The notes under the pieces were generated by a model, which saw nothing but the letters and a program-made list of their open reading frames with translations, ran no database searches and had not been told where the DNA came from. 64,000 nucleotides of DNA from Oceaniglobus indicus (lineage in GTDB: Bacteria > Pseudomonadota > Alphaproteobacteria > Rhodobacterales > Rhodobacteraceae), in NCBI RefSeq assembly GCF_002751875.1, contig NZ_NMZM01000009.1:62001-126000 (forward strand). Reading direction: 5' to 3'. Position 1 is the stretch's first letter, and every line of letters begins with the position of its first letter. Positions 50,656-59,870 of this stretch are shown in pieces. The translations under genes were made by a program, and so were the position numbers.

Positions 50656-51563
50656 TCCTCGGGTTTCCAGCGGCGGTGTATCCAGAACCATTGATCCATG
50701 TTCTGGCGCACCATCGCCTCGAGGCTGTCATTGGCGGCCTGGGTCATGGTGACCGGGTCGCTTTGCGGTATCTCGCTGTCGACGATGATGTCGAAATCCA
50801 GCCCGTTCGCCCGCCGCCGCCCGTAGATCGGAATGACGCAGGCGTCGTATTTCAACGCCCATTCCATGGCCGACGTGGCGGTGGGCGCGGTCTTGCCGAA
50901 GAACGTGACCGGCGCGCCGGCCCCGGCATATATATCGGTCAGGATCCCGATCATCCCGCCGCCGCGCAGATGGCCGATCAATCCGGCCAATCCCTTGCGC
51001 GTCGTCGGAAACATCGGCGCGCCGATCAGCGTCAGCGCGTTGACGTAATGGGCATTGAACCGGGGGTTGCGCATTTCACGATACAACCCGCCCAGATCAT
51101 GGCCATGGGCGGCAAGGACGGTGCGTGCCGCGTCATAGCTGCCGAAATGGGCGGTGATCACGACCGTCGGCCGGTTGGCCGCCCGCGCGCGCCGCAATGT
51201 CTCCAGACCCGGCCCGCCAAGCGGGCTGTCCTTGACCCGCTCGGTAAAGGCGCGTCCCGAATACAGTTCGATCAGGGTGCGGCCGGCATTGTTCGGCACG
51301 GCGCGCGTCAGGCGCCGCACTTCGTCTTCGGACAGATCCGGCATGACATGGGCCAGGTTTTCGCGCACCCTCGTGGTCCATCCCAAAAGGGGGGCCGCGA
51401 TGCGCGCGGTGATCCAGCCCATGAAAGGGACACGCACGCGATACGGCAACAGCGTCATGGCACCCAAAACGCTGCGAATCGCGGTATTCTGCACCCTGTC
51501 ACGAAGCGTGCTGCGCCTGAGCGGCATCGGTGGGATCCCCGTGTGATTTGCAGCCCAGTCCAT
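50619..51563 (-). CDS. LpxL/HtrB-type lysophospholipid or lipid A late acyltransferase
   Basis: Inner-membrane acyltransferase of 314 residues. The catalytic HX4D motif is AHFGSYDA with His139 and Asp144, followed by GLYREMRNPRFN, GLIGHLRGGGMIGILTD and a C-terminal WFWIHRRWK typical of LpxL/LpxM proteins. The frame continues upstream, but the ATG at 51563 is the last plausible start before the conserved part; one at codon 13 is an alternative. It probably adds a secondary acyl chain to lipid A; a related acyl acceptor cannot be excluded. Convergent overlap with DUF1223. Confidence 0.85.
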   Translation of the reverse strand: MDWAANHTGIPPMPLRRSTLRDRVQNTAIRSVLGAMTLLPYRVRVPFMGWITARIAAPLLGWTTRVRENLAHVMPDLSEDEVRRLTRAVPNNAGRTLIELYSGRAFTERVKDSPLGGPGLETLRRARAANRPTVVITAHFGSYDAARTVLAAHGHDLGGLYREMRNPRFNAHYVNALTLIGAPMFPTTRKGLAGLIGHLRGGGMIGILTDIYAGAGAPVTFFGKTAPTATSAMEWALKYDACVIPIYGRRRANGLDFDIIVDSEIPQSDPVTMTQAANDSLEAMVRQNMDQWFWIHRRWKPEDQLRRAAARTGP

Positions 51564-51898
51564 AAAGCCCGCCCCGTATGACCACAAGCGCACCGGCCGC
51601 GATGCGCCGATCAAGGCCGGCCCCTGCCAACGCGCTGGCAGCAGCGGCCGCCGTTCCATCCTGGCAGACCGATGTGGCAAATCCGATCGCGCAGAACGAC
51701 AGCCAGGCACGGCAACGCCGCGCCTGAAACAGACCCGAGCGTCCGTATCGATCCGTTTTCTGACACCAGCCCTCGACAGTGAGGGGTCAACTGCCCCCGC
51801 ACACCGTTTTACAGGCATCTATGGTTCGTGGCGCCCGGATCCCCGTTTTTTCTTGCCCGAAATACTCATCACACGGCCGCAACCGGCGCCGGCACCAG
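51564..51898. other. 335-base region between fliG and the acyltransferase gene
   Basis: Both neighbours are leftward. The region holds repeat copy F close to the fliG stop. The remainder (51564-51840) has only short shadow frames. I see no RNA gene and no convincing promoter, though one for the acyltransferase gene must exist here unless fliG reads through. Confidence 0.5.
51846..51867 (-). repeat. Dispersed GAGTATTT element, copy F
   Basis: On the minus strand: GAGTATTT, CGG, then GCAAGAAAAAACG, 32 bases beyond the fliG stop and in the fliG orientation. Confidence 0.85.
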
Positions 51899-52993
51899 CT
51901 ATTCATCCTCTTCGCTGACCAGCGCGATGTCGCCCCGATCCACCAGGCCGCGGATCGTTGTGACGACGCTGGTGCGCGCGGCATCGGCGACCTTTGCCTT
52001 GACCGTGCCGATTTCGGCCGCTTCCTCGCGCAGGGTGGCGGCCATGCGCTTGGACGTGTTTTCCAACAGGAACTCGACGGCCGCGGCGTTCGCCTCGTCG
52101 ACGCCCGCGACCATGACCACCAGGCTGTCGCGGTCGACATCCTTCAGTACGGCCGGCACGTCCAGCGGGCGAAGCCGGGTGGGGATATCGGGGAAGGTGA
52201 AGATCGCGCGCCGCACCTCGTCGGCGAAGGCGGCGTCGGTTTCGCCCAGCCCTTGCAACAGGTCATCGCGGGTGGCCGAGGGCGAGACGTTCAGGATCGC
52301 TCCGACCCGAGCGACCGCATCCGATGCGAAGGCCCGCGGCGGTTCCGCGTTCAGTTCCGCCGCCAGCGACAGGCCGATCCGGCGCACCGTATCGGGCCGT
52401 ATGGCGGCGGTCTCAGACATGGCGAAAGTCAGGCGGCGGGCCTTGTCGCCGGGCAGCTTTTCAAGGATTTCAGCGGCTTTGGCGACCTTCAGCTTCGACA
52501 GCACGACCGCGCCCACCTCGGCCGACTGGCGGCGCAACAACGGCAGCAGGCGATCGACGCTGAACTCTGCCAGGGCTTCCCAGGGATCGTTGTGCCAGAC
52601 CATGCCGGCCTGTTCGCGCAACTTGGCCGCCATGTCGGGGCTGATGACACCGTCCAGAATCGCCAGCGCCCCTTCCAGGCCGCCCGGAAAGGCCAGACCG
52701 ATACTGTCCAGCTCGTTGGCGAATTCCTCGATCACGGATTTCAGCGTGCGCCGATCGACATAGCGCATCTGGCTCATCTGCGTGGTCAATTCCGCCTTCA
52801 GGGGTTCGGGCAGCCCGACCAGCGGAAGCTTTGCCCCCTCGGCCAGCAACAGCCGCACCACGATGGCGGCCTTCTGGCGACGATTGAGCGTCGGTGCCGC
52901 CTGAATCCCGGTCAGCCGGCCGCGTGGTGCCGCGACGGTGGCTTTGGACGAAGGCGGGCGCGGGGCCGAGGGAACGGTGAGGTCAGTCGTCAT
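51899..52993 (-). CDS. FliG family flagellar motor switch protein, orphan
   Basis: A 364-residue protein with the middle and C-terminal FliG pattern: LNRRQKAAIVVRLLLAEG, FADEVRRAIFTFPDIP, LDVPAVLKDVDRDSLVVMVAG and LLENTSKRMAATLREEAAEIG. In the flagellar C-ring FliG transmits torque and sets rotation direction. The canonical EHPQ motif is not evident (VSPSATRDDL stands near its place), so the protein is divergent. No other flagellar gene is nearby. A CtrA half-site-like TTAACC lies about 65 bases upstream. The ATG begins MTTDLTVPSAP. Confidence 0.8.
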   Translation of the reverse strand: MTTDLTVPSAPRPPSSKATVAAPRGRLTGIQAAPTLNRRQKAAIVVRLLLAEGAKLPLVGLPEPLKAELTTQMSQMRYVDRRTLKSVIEEFANELDSIGLAFPGGLEGALAILDGVISPDMAAKLREQAGMVWHNDPWEALAEFSVDRLLPLLRRQSAEVGAVVLSKLKVAKAAEILEKLPGDKARRLTFAMSETAAIRPDTVRRIGLSLAAELNAEPPRAFASDAVARVGAILNVSPSATRDDLLQGLGETDAAFADEVRRAIFTFPDIPTRLRPLDVPAVLKDVDRDSLVVMVAGVDEANAAAVEFLLENTSKRMAATLREEAAEIGTVKAKVADAARTSVVTTIRGLVDRGDIALVSEEDE

Positions 52994-53130
52994 GGAACAT
53001 CCGAAACGTCAGTGGCGATGCCCGACCCTAGGACGAAACCGGTTAAGAGAGTGTTCTCATCCGCCCTGTCCGCGCCCGGCGTCGCCCGGGACTGTTCCCC
53101 ATGTCCGCGCCGACCCGCGCCCGCCCAGGT

Positions 53131-54438
53131 TCACCCCTCGCCGAACACGCGCCGGAAGATCGTGTCGACGTGCTTGGTGTGATAGCCGACGTCGAATTTC
53201 TCTTCGATCTCGGCAGCGGGCAGGGCGGCGGTGACTTCGGGATCGGCCAGAAGCTCGGTCTTGAAATCGCGGCCCTGTTCCCAGACCTTCATCGCGTTCC
53301 TCTGCACCATGGCATAGGCGTCCTCGCGGCTGACGCCTGCCTGGGTCAGCGCCAGCAGCACGCGCTGCGACATGACCAGCCCGCGAAACTTGTTCATGTT
53401 GGCCAGCATCGTGTCGGGATAGATCACCAGCTTGTCCACCAGGCCCGTCAGGCGGGCCAGCGCGAAGTCCAGCGTGATCGTGGTGTCCGGCCCGATGTTA
53501 CGTTCGACGCTGGAATGCGAGATGTCGCGCTCGTGCCACAGGGTGACGTTCTCCATGGCCGGAATCACCGACATGCGCACCAGCCGGGCAAGGCCGGTGA
53601 GGTTTTCCGACAGCACCGGGTTGCGCTTGTGGGGCATGGCGGAACTGCCCTTCTGGCCTTTCGAGAAGAACTCCTCGGCCTCCAGCACTTCGGTGCGTTG
53701 CATGTGGCGGATTTCGGTGGCGATATTCTCGATGCTCGATCCGATCACGCCGAGGCAGGCGAAAAATGCCGCGTGGCGGTCGCGGGGGATCACCTGGGTG
53801 CTGATCGGCTCAGGGGTCAGACCCATCTTGGCGCAAACGTGCTCCTCGACCGCGGGATTGATGTTGGCGAAGGTGCCGACGGCGCCGGAAATCGCGCCGG
53901 TGGCGATTTCGGCGCGCGCGGCGCGCAACCGGGTCAGGTTGCGGTCCATCTCGGCATAGAAGCGCGCGAAGGTCAGCCCCATGGTCGTCGGTTCGGCGTG
54001 GATCCCGTGCGAGCGGCCGATGCGGATCGTGTCCTTGTGTTCCAGCGCGCGGCGTTTCAGGGCGGCCAGCAACGCCTGGAGGTCGGCGATCAGGATGTCC
54101 GAGGCGCGCACAAGTTGCACGTTGAAACAGGTGTCCAGCACGTCGGACGACGTCATGCCCTGATGGACGAACCGCGCCTCGTCATGGCCGATGATCTCGG
54201 CCAGGTGGGTGAGGAAGGCGATGACGTCGTGCTTGGTGACGGCCTCGATCTCGTCGATGCGGGCGACGTCGAATTCGGTGTCCTTTGCCGTCCAGACCGC
54301 TTCGGCGCTGGCCTTGGGAATCACGCCAAGGTCGGCCTGCGCGTCGCAGGCGTGGGCTTCGATCTCGTACCAGATGCGGAACTTGGTGGCGGGCGACCAG
54401 ATGGCGACCATTTCGGGGCGGGAGTAACGCTCGATCAT
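53131..54438 (-). CDS. purB: Adenylosuccinate lyase
   Basis: Purine synthesis enzyme acting on SAICAR and adenylosuccinate. The 435-residue protein has the fumarase/aspartase superfamily signature SSAMPHKRNPV with the catalytic serine loop, the N-terminal MIERYSRPEMVAIWSP, HQGMTSSDVLDT and RSHGIHAEPTT. The frame is open upstream, but the ATG at 54438 gives the conserved N-terminus and has AAAGG upstream. It precedes fliG by 137 bases and is divergent from the DUF6314 gene. Confidence 0.96.
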   Translation of the reverse strand: MIERYSRPEMVAIWSPATKFRIWYEIEAHACDAQADLGVIPKASAEAVWTAKDTEFDVARIDEIEAVTKHDVIAFLTHLAEIIGHDEARFVHQGMTSSDVLDTCFNVQLVRASDILIADLQALLAALKRRALEHKDTIRIGRSHGIHAEPTTMGLTFARFYAEMDRNLTRLRAARAEIATGAISGAVGTFANINPAVEEHVCAKMGLTPEPISTQVIPRDRHAAFFACLGVIGSSIENIATEIRHMQRTEVLEAEEFFSKGQKGSSAMPHKRNPVLSENLTGLARLVRMSVIPAMENVTLWHERDISHSSVERNIGPDTTITLDFALARLTGLVDKLVIYPDTMLANMNKFRGLVMSQRVLLALTQAGVSREDAYAMVQRNAMKVWEQGRDFKTELLADPEVTAALPAAEIEEKFDVGYHTKHVDTIFRRVFGEG

Positions 54439-54626
54439 CGGCGGCCTTTCGGGGGTTGCTGCGGGTTGCGCGCGTTCTAGACTGCGCGGGCAGACGGGGC
54501 AATGGGCGGGGAACATGCGGTGCGGATATGGCACGCGGGGCTGGGGGCAAGAGGCGGCGGGACGCAGGGTGCAGCGGGCGGATGCCGCAGGCCCCGGGGT
54601 GCGATGGTCAGAAGCGATCCGGCACG

Positions 54627-55040
54627 GTGAGCCGCCGTCTGGCGGATTTCGCCGGCGCATGGCGAATCGCGCGGCGGATCGACGACCGGCGCACGGGAAC
54701 AATGGCCGATCTGGCGGGCACGGCGACCTTCAGCCGCGATCACGCCGGCCTGATCCATGACGAGGCGGGGGTTCTGCGCCTGCCGGGTGCCGCGCCACTG
54801 ACCGCGACGCGGCGGTATCTATGGCGACCAGCGCCCGGCGGCATCGCCGTTCATTTCGCGACCGGTGTGCCGTTCCACACCTTTGATCCCGTCGCCAGAC
54901 AGCCAGGCGCGCGCCACGATTGCGCGCCGGACCTTTACGTCGTGCGCTATGATTTCACCGGCTGGCCCGACTGGCGCGTGACCTGGACGGTTAGCGGCCC
55001 GCGCAAGGATTACAACAGCACTACCGCCTATCGCCGCTGA
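54627..55040 (+). CDS. DUF6314 family protein
   Basis: A 137-residue soluble protein with RRLADFAGAWRIARRI near the start, ATRRYLWRPAPGGIAVHF in the middle and a C-terminal YDFTGWPDWRVTWTVSGPRKDY. This matches a small family I associate with Rhodobacteraceae, function unknown; the pattern suggests a lipocalin-like beta barrel. The GTG at 54627 is used because it starts the conserved region; no strong ribosome binding site is seen and the open frame before it is likely a shadow. Confidence 0.75.
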   Translation: MSRRLADFAGAWRIARRIDDRRTGTMADLAGTATFSRDHAGLIHDEAGVLRLPGAAPLTATRRYLWRPAPGGIAVHFATGVPFHTFDPVARQPGARHDCAPDLYVVRYDFTGWPDWRVTWTVSGPRKDYNSTTAYRR

Positions 55041-55111
55041 GGCGGGGCTTGCAGCATGTCACGGCTCGGTGCAAACCCGCACCGAACCCCCAGAAGACGG
55101 AGACGGGACAC

Positions 55112-55717
55112 ATGACGAGCATGACACAAGATCAGGTGTTGATCGAAACACTGGATACGACCGGCGGCACCATGCGGCGCGTCCGGCAGGCGGGACTGAT
55201 CGTGCTGGGCATTGCCGTGCTCGCCGTCGCGGCGAAAATCGCCGTTCCCGTGCCGGGCAGCCCGGTGGCGATCAACATGGGCACCTTCGCCGTCCTGTCC
55301 ATCGGGGCGGCCTATGGCCCGCGCCTGGGGCTGGCGACGATCCTGGGTTACATGCTGCTCGGCGCGCTGGGTATGGACATCTTCCAGAGCTCGACCGCAG
55401 ATCTGAACGGCATCGCCTACATGACGGGCAGCACGGGCGGCTACCTCGTGGGGTATGTCCTTGCGACACTGGCGCTGGGCCTGCTGGCGCGACGCGGCTG
55501 GGACCGGTCGGTGCTGTGGATGGCCGGTGCCATGGCGATCGGCACGGCGCTGATCTATGTCCCGGGCCTGGCGTGGCTGGGCCAGCTTTACGGCTGGGAC
55601 CAGCCGATCCTTGCCTGGGGGCTGACGCCGTTCCTGATCGGCGATGCGCTGAAACTGGCCTTGGCGGCGCTGCTTCTGCCAAGCCTGTGGAAGGCGATCG
55701 GCAGCGCGCGCCAGTAA
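55112..55717 (+). CDS. bioY: Biotin transporter BioY
   Basis: Substrate-binding (S) component of an ECF-type biotin importer. The 201-residue membrane protein has about six helices and the conserved [38 protein letters not shown] and [12 protein letters not shown] motifs, matching BioY. No BioM or BioN gene is adjacent; solitary BioY occurs widely in bacteria. The ATG at 55112 has GGAGA upstream; in-frame upstream codons are not needed. A strong hairpin follows. Confidence 0.92.
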   Translation: MTSMTQDQVLIETLDTTGGTMRRVRQAGLIVLGIAVLAVAAKIAVPVPGSPVAINMGTFAVLSIGAAYGPRLGLATILGYMLLGALGMDIFQSSTADLNGIAYMTGSTGGYLVGYVLATLALGLLARRGWDRSVLWMAGAMAIGTALIYVPGLAWLGQLYGWDQPILAWGLTPFLIGDALKLALAALLLPSLWKAIGSARQ

Positions 55718-55724
55718 GCCCGGC

Positions 55725-55750
55725 GCCGCGCCCCGTGACCGGGGTGCGGC
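55725..55750 (+). terminator. GC hairpin after bioY
   Basis: GCCGCGCCCC, a six-base loop, then GGGGTGCGGC form a 10-bp stem with one G-T pair, eight bases after the bioY stop. No T run follows, so it may act as a Rho-associated or mRNA 3' end rather than a classical terminator. Confidence 0.45.
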
Positions 55751-55886
55751 CCTGCGTGCGGGGGCGGCGCGCGGGCCGCGTTTGACGGCGGCCGGATGCG
55801 GCGATGGGATACCGGGTGAAATCGGTGGTTCTCAAACCGGCAAAACGGTGCTTAACTCTGCGCAAAGATACCCAGGGAGGACATTC

Positions 55887-56369
55887 ATGACCAAGGTTTC
55901 CATGCGGGTGAACGGCAAGGCCGTCACCGCAGAGGTGGAGGGGCGCACCCTTCTGGTCGAGGCGCTGCGCGGACCGCTGGGGCTGACCGGCACCCATGTC
56001 GGCTGCGACACCAGCCAGTGTGGCGCCTGCGTAGTGCATGTGGACGGCAAGGCGGTCAAGGCCTGCACCATGTTTGCCGCCGAGGCCGAGGGCGCCGAGG
56101 TCACCACGATCGAAGGAATGGCCAACGCCGACGGATCGCTGGGCGTCATCCAGCAGGCGTTTCAGGACCACCACGGTCTGCAATGCGGGTTCTGCACGCC
56201 CGGCATGGTGATGAGCGCCGCCGCCCTGCTGAAGGACAACCCGAAGCCGAGCGAGGCCGAGATCCGCCATTACCTGGAAGGCAACATCTGCCGCTGCACG
56301 GGGTATCACAACATCGTCAAGGCGATCCAGGCCGCGTCGGGCCAGGATGTGGCGATCGCCGCCGAGTGA
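55887..56369 (+). CDS. coxS: CO dehydrogenase-type small [2Fe-2S] subunit
   Basis: Iron-sulphur subunit of a xanthine dehydrogenase-family molybdenum hydroxylase. The 160-residue protein binds two [2Fe-2S] clusters: the ferredoxin-type site with Cys40, Cys45, Cys48 and Cys60 ([10 protein letters not shown]), and the helical-domain site with Cys100, Cys103, Cys135 and Cys137 (QCGFCTPG and ICRCTGY). CAGGGAGG precedes the ATG. It is first in the order S-L-M, the arrangement of form II CODH operons. Partners are the next two genes. Confidence 0.93.
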   Translation: MTKVSMRVNGKAVTAEVEGRTLLVEALRGPLGLTGTHVGCDTSQCGACVVHVDGKAVKACTMFAAEAEGAEVTTIEGMANADGSLGVIQQAFQDHHGLQCGFCTPGMVMSAAALLKDNPKPSEAEIRHYLEGNICRCTGYHNIVKAIQAASGQDVAIAAE

Positions 56370-56396
56370 GGCGCGCGGCGCCGGCGCTGGCGCCAT

Positions 56397-56422
56397 GAGT
56401 ATTTGAAGCAAGAAAAAGCCGG
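56397..56422 (+). repeat. Dispersed GAGTATTT element, copy G
   Basis: GAGTATTT, GAA, then GCAAGAAAAAGCC, 28 bases after the coxS stop, preceded by a GGCGCC-GGCGCT-GGCGCC hairpin. It lies inside the cox operon, so any termination must be partial. Confidence 0.85.
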
Positions 56423-56483
56423 GGCCGCACGACCGGTCCGGGGCGCAAGGCGGGGAGGCCCGTCTGTCTGGGAGGACAAGGAC

Positions 56484-58928
56484 ATGCCAAAGGATTCAGG
56501 CATCGGGGCCAGCCCGAAGCGGCGCGAGGACGTACGGTTTCTGACCGGCGACGGGCGTTATACCGACGACATCAACGTGGCCGGGCAGGCCTATGTGCAT
56601 TTCCTGCGCTCGGACGTCGCCCATGCGCGGATCGCGGGCATCGACACCTCGCAGGCGGAAGGGATGCCGGGCGTCGTGCGGATCTTCACCGGCGCGGATT
56701 TCGAGGCGGTGGGGGGCATTCCCTGCGGCTGGCAGATCACCGACCGCCACGGGGAAGTGATGCAGGAGCCGAAGCACCCCGTGCTGGCCCACGGCAAGGT
56801 GCGCCATGTCGGCGATCCGATCTGTGCCGTGGTGGCCGATACGCTGGCCCAGGCGCGCGACGCGGCCGAGGCGATCGTTCTGGACCTGGAGGAACTGCCC
56901 GCTGTCATCGACATGAAGGAGGCGGTGAAGGACGGCGCGACCAAGGTGCATGACGATCTGACCGGCAACCTGTGTTACGACTGGGGCTTCGTCGAGGAAA
57001 ACCGCGACGCGGTGGACGAAGCGATCAAGTCGGCGGCCCATGTCACGACGCTGGAACTGGTCAACAACCGTCTGATCGCCAACCCGATGGAGCCGCGCGT
57101 GGCGGTGGGCCAGTGGGAAAAGGGCACCGGCGATTACACGCTTTACACGACGTCGCAGAACCCCCATGTGATCCGGCTGCTGATGGGGGCCTTCGTCCTG
57201 GGCATCCCCGAGCACAAGCTGCGCGTGGTCGCACCGGATGTGGGCGGCGGCTTCGGCACCAAGATCTTCCACTACGCCGAGGAGGCGTTCTGCACCTTCG
57301 CCGCCAAGGAATGCCGTCGTCCGGTCAAGTGGACGTCGAGCCGGTCGGAGGCGTTCATGTCCGATGCGCACGGGCGCGATCATGTCACCAAGATCGAACT
57401 GGCGCTGGACGCAGAGAACAACTTTACCGCCGTGCGCACGGAAACCTATGCCAACATGGGGGCTTACCTGTCGACCTTCGCGCCGTCGGTGCCGACCTGG
57501 CTGCACGGCACGCTGATGGCGGGCAACTACCGCACGCCGCTGATTTATGTGAACGTGAAGGCGGTGTTCACCAACACGGTGCCGGTGGATGCCTATCGCG
57601 GGGCCGGGCGCCCCGAGGCGACGTTCCAGCTGGAGCGGGTGATCGACAAGGCGGCGCGCGAGCTGGGCGTCGATCCCATCGAGTTGCGCCGGCAGAATTT
57701 CATCACCGAGTTTCCCTATGCCACGCCCGTGGCAGTGGAATACGACACCGGCGATTACCACGCCACGATGGACAAGCTGATCGAGATCGCGGATGTCGCC
57801 GGCTTCGAGGCGCGCGCCGAGGAGAGCCGCGCGCGCGGCAAGCTGCGCGGTTTCGGCGTCAATTCCTATATCGAAGCCTGCGGCATCGCGCCGTCAAACC
57901 TTGTCGGGCAACTGGGTGCGCGGGCCGGTCTGTATGAATCGGCGACGGTGCGGGTCAACGCCACCGGCGGGCTGGTCGTGATGACCGGCAGCCACAGCCA
58001 CGGCCAGGGCCACGAGACGTCGTTTCCGCAGGTTGTCGCCGACATGATCGGCATCCCCGACGACATGATCGAGATCGTGCACGGCGATACCGCCAACACG
58101 CCCATGGGCATGGGCACCTATGGCTCGCGGTCCCTGGCGGTGGGCGGATCGGCCATCGTGCGCGCGACGGAAAAGATCATCGCGAAGGCCAAGAAGATCG
58201 CCGCCCACATCATGGAAGCGTCGGACCAGGACATCGAGTTGAAGGACGGCAAGTTCACCGTCGCCGGAACCGACAAGGAACTGGCCTGGGGCGACGTCAC
58301 GCTGGCGGCCTATGTGCCGCACAACTATCCGCTGGCCGAGATGGAGCCGGGGCTGGAGGAAACCGCCTTCTACGATCCCAACAACTTCACCTATCCTTCG
58401 GGCGCCTATGCCTGCGAGGTCGAGGTGGATCCCGAGACGGGCAAGGTCACCATCGAACGCTTTGCCGCCGCCGACGATTTCGGCAACGTCGTCAACCCGA
58501 TGATCGTCGAGGGGCAGGTCCACGGCGGCATCGCGCAAGGGGTCGGGCAGGCACTGCTGGAAAACTGCGCCTATGACGAGAACGGTCAGCTTATCTCGGC
58601 CAGCTATATGGATTATGCCATGCCGCGGGCGGACGATCTGCCGATGTTCACGGTCGATCATTCCTGCCAGACGCCCTGCACCCACAACCCGCTGGGCGTG
58701 AAGGGATGTGGCGAGGCGGGAGCGATCGCGTCACCGCCCACGGTGGTCAACGCGGTCTGTGACGCGCTGCAGCGCGCCGGCAAGAACGTCACCCATATCG
58801 ACATGCCACTGAGCCCGGCGCGGGTCTGGGCCGCCATGCAGGGGGCAGAGCCGACCATGGGGGCGGCGCAACCGGCCGCCGGATCGGCGGGGTCGGCCGA
58901 GGGACGCTCGCTGCACGGGCAGGGCTGA
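56484..58928 (+). CDS. coxL: Form II CO dehydrogenase-type large molybdopterin subunit
   Basis: Catalytic Mo-cofactor subunit of 814 residues. The active-site loop is AYRGAGR at 370-376, the form II signature; true form I CO dehydrogenases have AYxCSFR there. The conserved active-site glutamate is Glu744 in GCGEAGAIASPP. The N-terminal RREDVRFLTGDGRYTDDI and the cofactor-binding VGGGFGTKIF and GSHSHGQGHETSFPQV are typical. The C-terminus has a low-complexity Gly/Ala tail. The true substrate of form II enzymes is uncertain and may not be CO. The ATG at 56484 has GGGAGGA upstream. Confidence 0.92.
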   Translation: MPKDSGIGASPKRREDVRFLTGDGRYTDDINVAGQAYVHFLRSDVAHARIAGIDTSQAEGMPGVVRIFTGADFEAVGGIPCGWQITDRHGEVMQEPKHPVLAHGKVRHVGDPICAVVADTLAQARDAAEAIVLDLEELPAVIDMKEAVKDGATKVHDDLTGNLCYDWGFVEENRDAVDEAIKSAAHVTTLELVNNRLIANPMEPRVAVGQWEKGTGDYTLYTTSQNPHVIRLLMGAFVLGIPEHKLRVVAPDVGGGFGTKIFHYAEEAFCTFAAKECRRPVKWTSSRSEAFMSDAHGRDHVTKIELALDAENNFTAVRTETYANMGAYLSTFAPSVPTWLHGTLMAGNYRTPLIYVNVKAVFTNTVPVDAYRGAGRPEATFQLERVIDKAARELGVDPIELRRQNFITEFPYATPVAVEYDTGDYHATMDKLIEIADVAGFEARAEESRARGKLRGFGVNSYIEACGIAPSNLVGQLGARAGLYESATVRVNATGGLVVMTGSHSHGQGHETSFPQVVADMIGIPDDMIEIVHGDTANTPMGMGTYGSRSLAVGGSAIVRATEKIIAKAKKIAAHIMEASDQDIELKDGKFTVAGTDKELAWGDVTLAAYVPHNYPLAEMEPGLEETAFYDPNNFTYPSGAYACEVEVDPETGKVTIERFAAADDFGNVVNPMIVEGQVHGGIAQGVGQALLENCAYDENGQLISASYMDYAMPRADDLPMFTVDHSCQTPCTHNPLGVKGCGEAGAIASPPTVVNAVCDALQRAGKNVTHIDMPLSPARVWAAMQGAEPTMGAAQPAAGSAGSAEGRSLHGQG

Positions 58929-58967
58929 ACGGCGGGCGGCGGCCTTTCGGGGCTGCCGCGGGATTTC

Positions 58968-58991
58968 GAGTATTTGGATCAGTAAGAAGTC
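58968..58991 (+). repeat. Dispersed GAGTATTT element, copy H (variant form)
   Basis: GAGTATTT, GGAT, then CAGTAAGAAGTC, 40 bases after the coxL stop, following a GGCGGCC/GGCTGCC hairpin. Same variant as copy E. Confidence 0.75.
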
Positions 58992-59030
58992 AGGGCGTGG
59001 TTCCCTGTTTTCGACTGGAGGAGAGAGACG

Positions 59031-59816
59031 ATGTATGCATTCGACCTGGAACGGCCCACGACCCTTGCGGACGCCATCGCGGCGCTGAAGGGCGAGGACG
59101 CGCAGGCGCTGGGGGGCGGCCAGACCCTGATTCCGACGCTGAAACAGCGGCTGGCCATGCCCGCGAAGCTGGTCAGCCTTGCCGGGGTGGACGAGATCAA
59201 GGGAATTTGCCGCAATGATGCCGGTCGGCTTTGCGTCGGTGGCGGCACCACCCACGGCGAGATCGCGGCGCAGTCGGATTATCCGGCCCTCGCGGCCCTG
59301 GCGGGGCGGATCGGCGATCCGGCCGTGCGCAACCGTGGCACGATCGGCGGATCGGTCGCGAACAACGATCCTTCGGCCTGCTATCCGGCAGCCTGCCTTG
59401 CATCGGGCGCGACCATCGTGACCGATCGCGGCGAATACGCGGCGGATGATTTTTTCCAGGGGATGTTCACCACGTCGCTGGCCGAGGGCGAAATCGTGAC
59501 CGAGGTGCGGTTCCCGATACCGGAGGCGGCGAACTATCAGAAGTTCGCGCAGCCCGCCTCGCGGTTCCCGTTGGTCGGCGTGTTCGTGGCACGGTTTGCC
59601 GACGGCGTGCGCGTCGCCGTGACCGGTGCATCGGAAGGCGGTGTGTTCCGCTGGTCCGAGGCGGAGACGGCGCTGTCGTCGGACTTTTCGGTCGGGGCGC
59701 TGGAGGGGCTGAGCGCGTCGGCCGAGGGTCTGATCACCGACCTGCACGGATCAGCCGACTATCGGGCGCATCTGATCAAGGTGCTGACCGGCCGCGCGGT
59801 GACCGCGGCCGCGTAA
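59031..59816 (+). CDS. coxM: CO dehydrogenase-type medium FAD subunit
   Basis: FAD-binding subunit of 261 residues that passes electrons from the Fe-S clusters to acceptors. It begins with MYAFDLERPTTLADAIAAL, has the FAD motifs LGGGQTLIPTLK and TIGGSVANNDPSACYPA, and a C-terminal CO-dehydrogenase flavoprotein domain. TGGAGGAG precedes the ATG. It ends the coxSLM operon and is followed by a strong terminator. Confidence 0.93.
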   Translation: MYAFDLERPTTLADAIAALKGEDAQALGGGQTLIPTLKQRLAMPAKLVSLAGVDEIKGICRNDAGRLCVGGGTTHGEIAAQSDYPALAALAGRIGDPAVRNRGTIGGSVANNDPSACYPAACLASGATIVTDRGEYAADDFFQGMFTTSLAEGEIVTEVRFPIPEAANYQKFAQPASRFPLVGVFVARFADGVRVAVTGASEGGVFRWSEAETALSSDFSVGALEGLSASAEGLITDLHGSADYRAHLIKVLTGRAVTAAA

Positions 59817-59838
59817 AACCCACGCTGCATCGCAGATC

Positions 59839-59866
59839 AGGGCCGGGGAAACCACCGGCCCTTTTT
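59839..59866 (+). terminator. Rho-independent terminator after coxM
   Basis: GGGCCGG, an eight-base loop, then CCGGCCC followed by TTTTT. It lies 23 bases after the coxM stop and just beyond the stop of the convergent ASKHA gene, where it may serve both transcripts. Confidence 0.85.
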
Positions 59867-59870
59867 CGTG

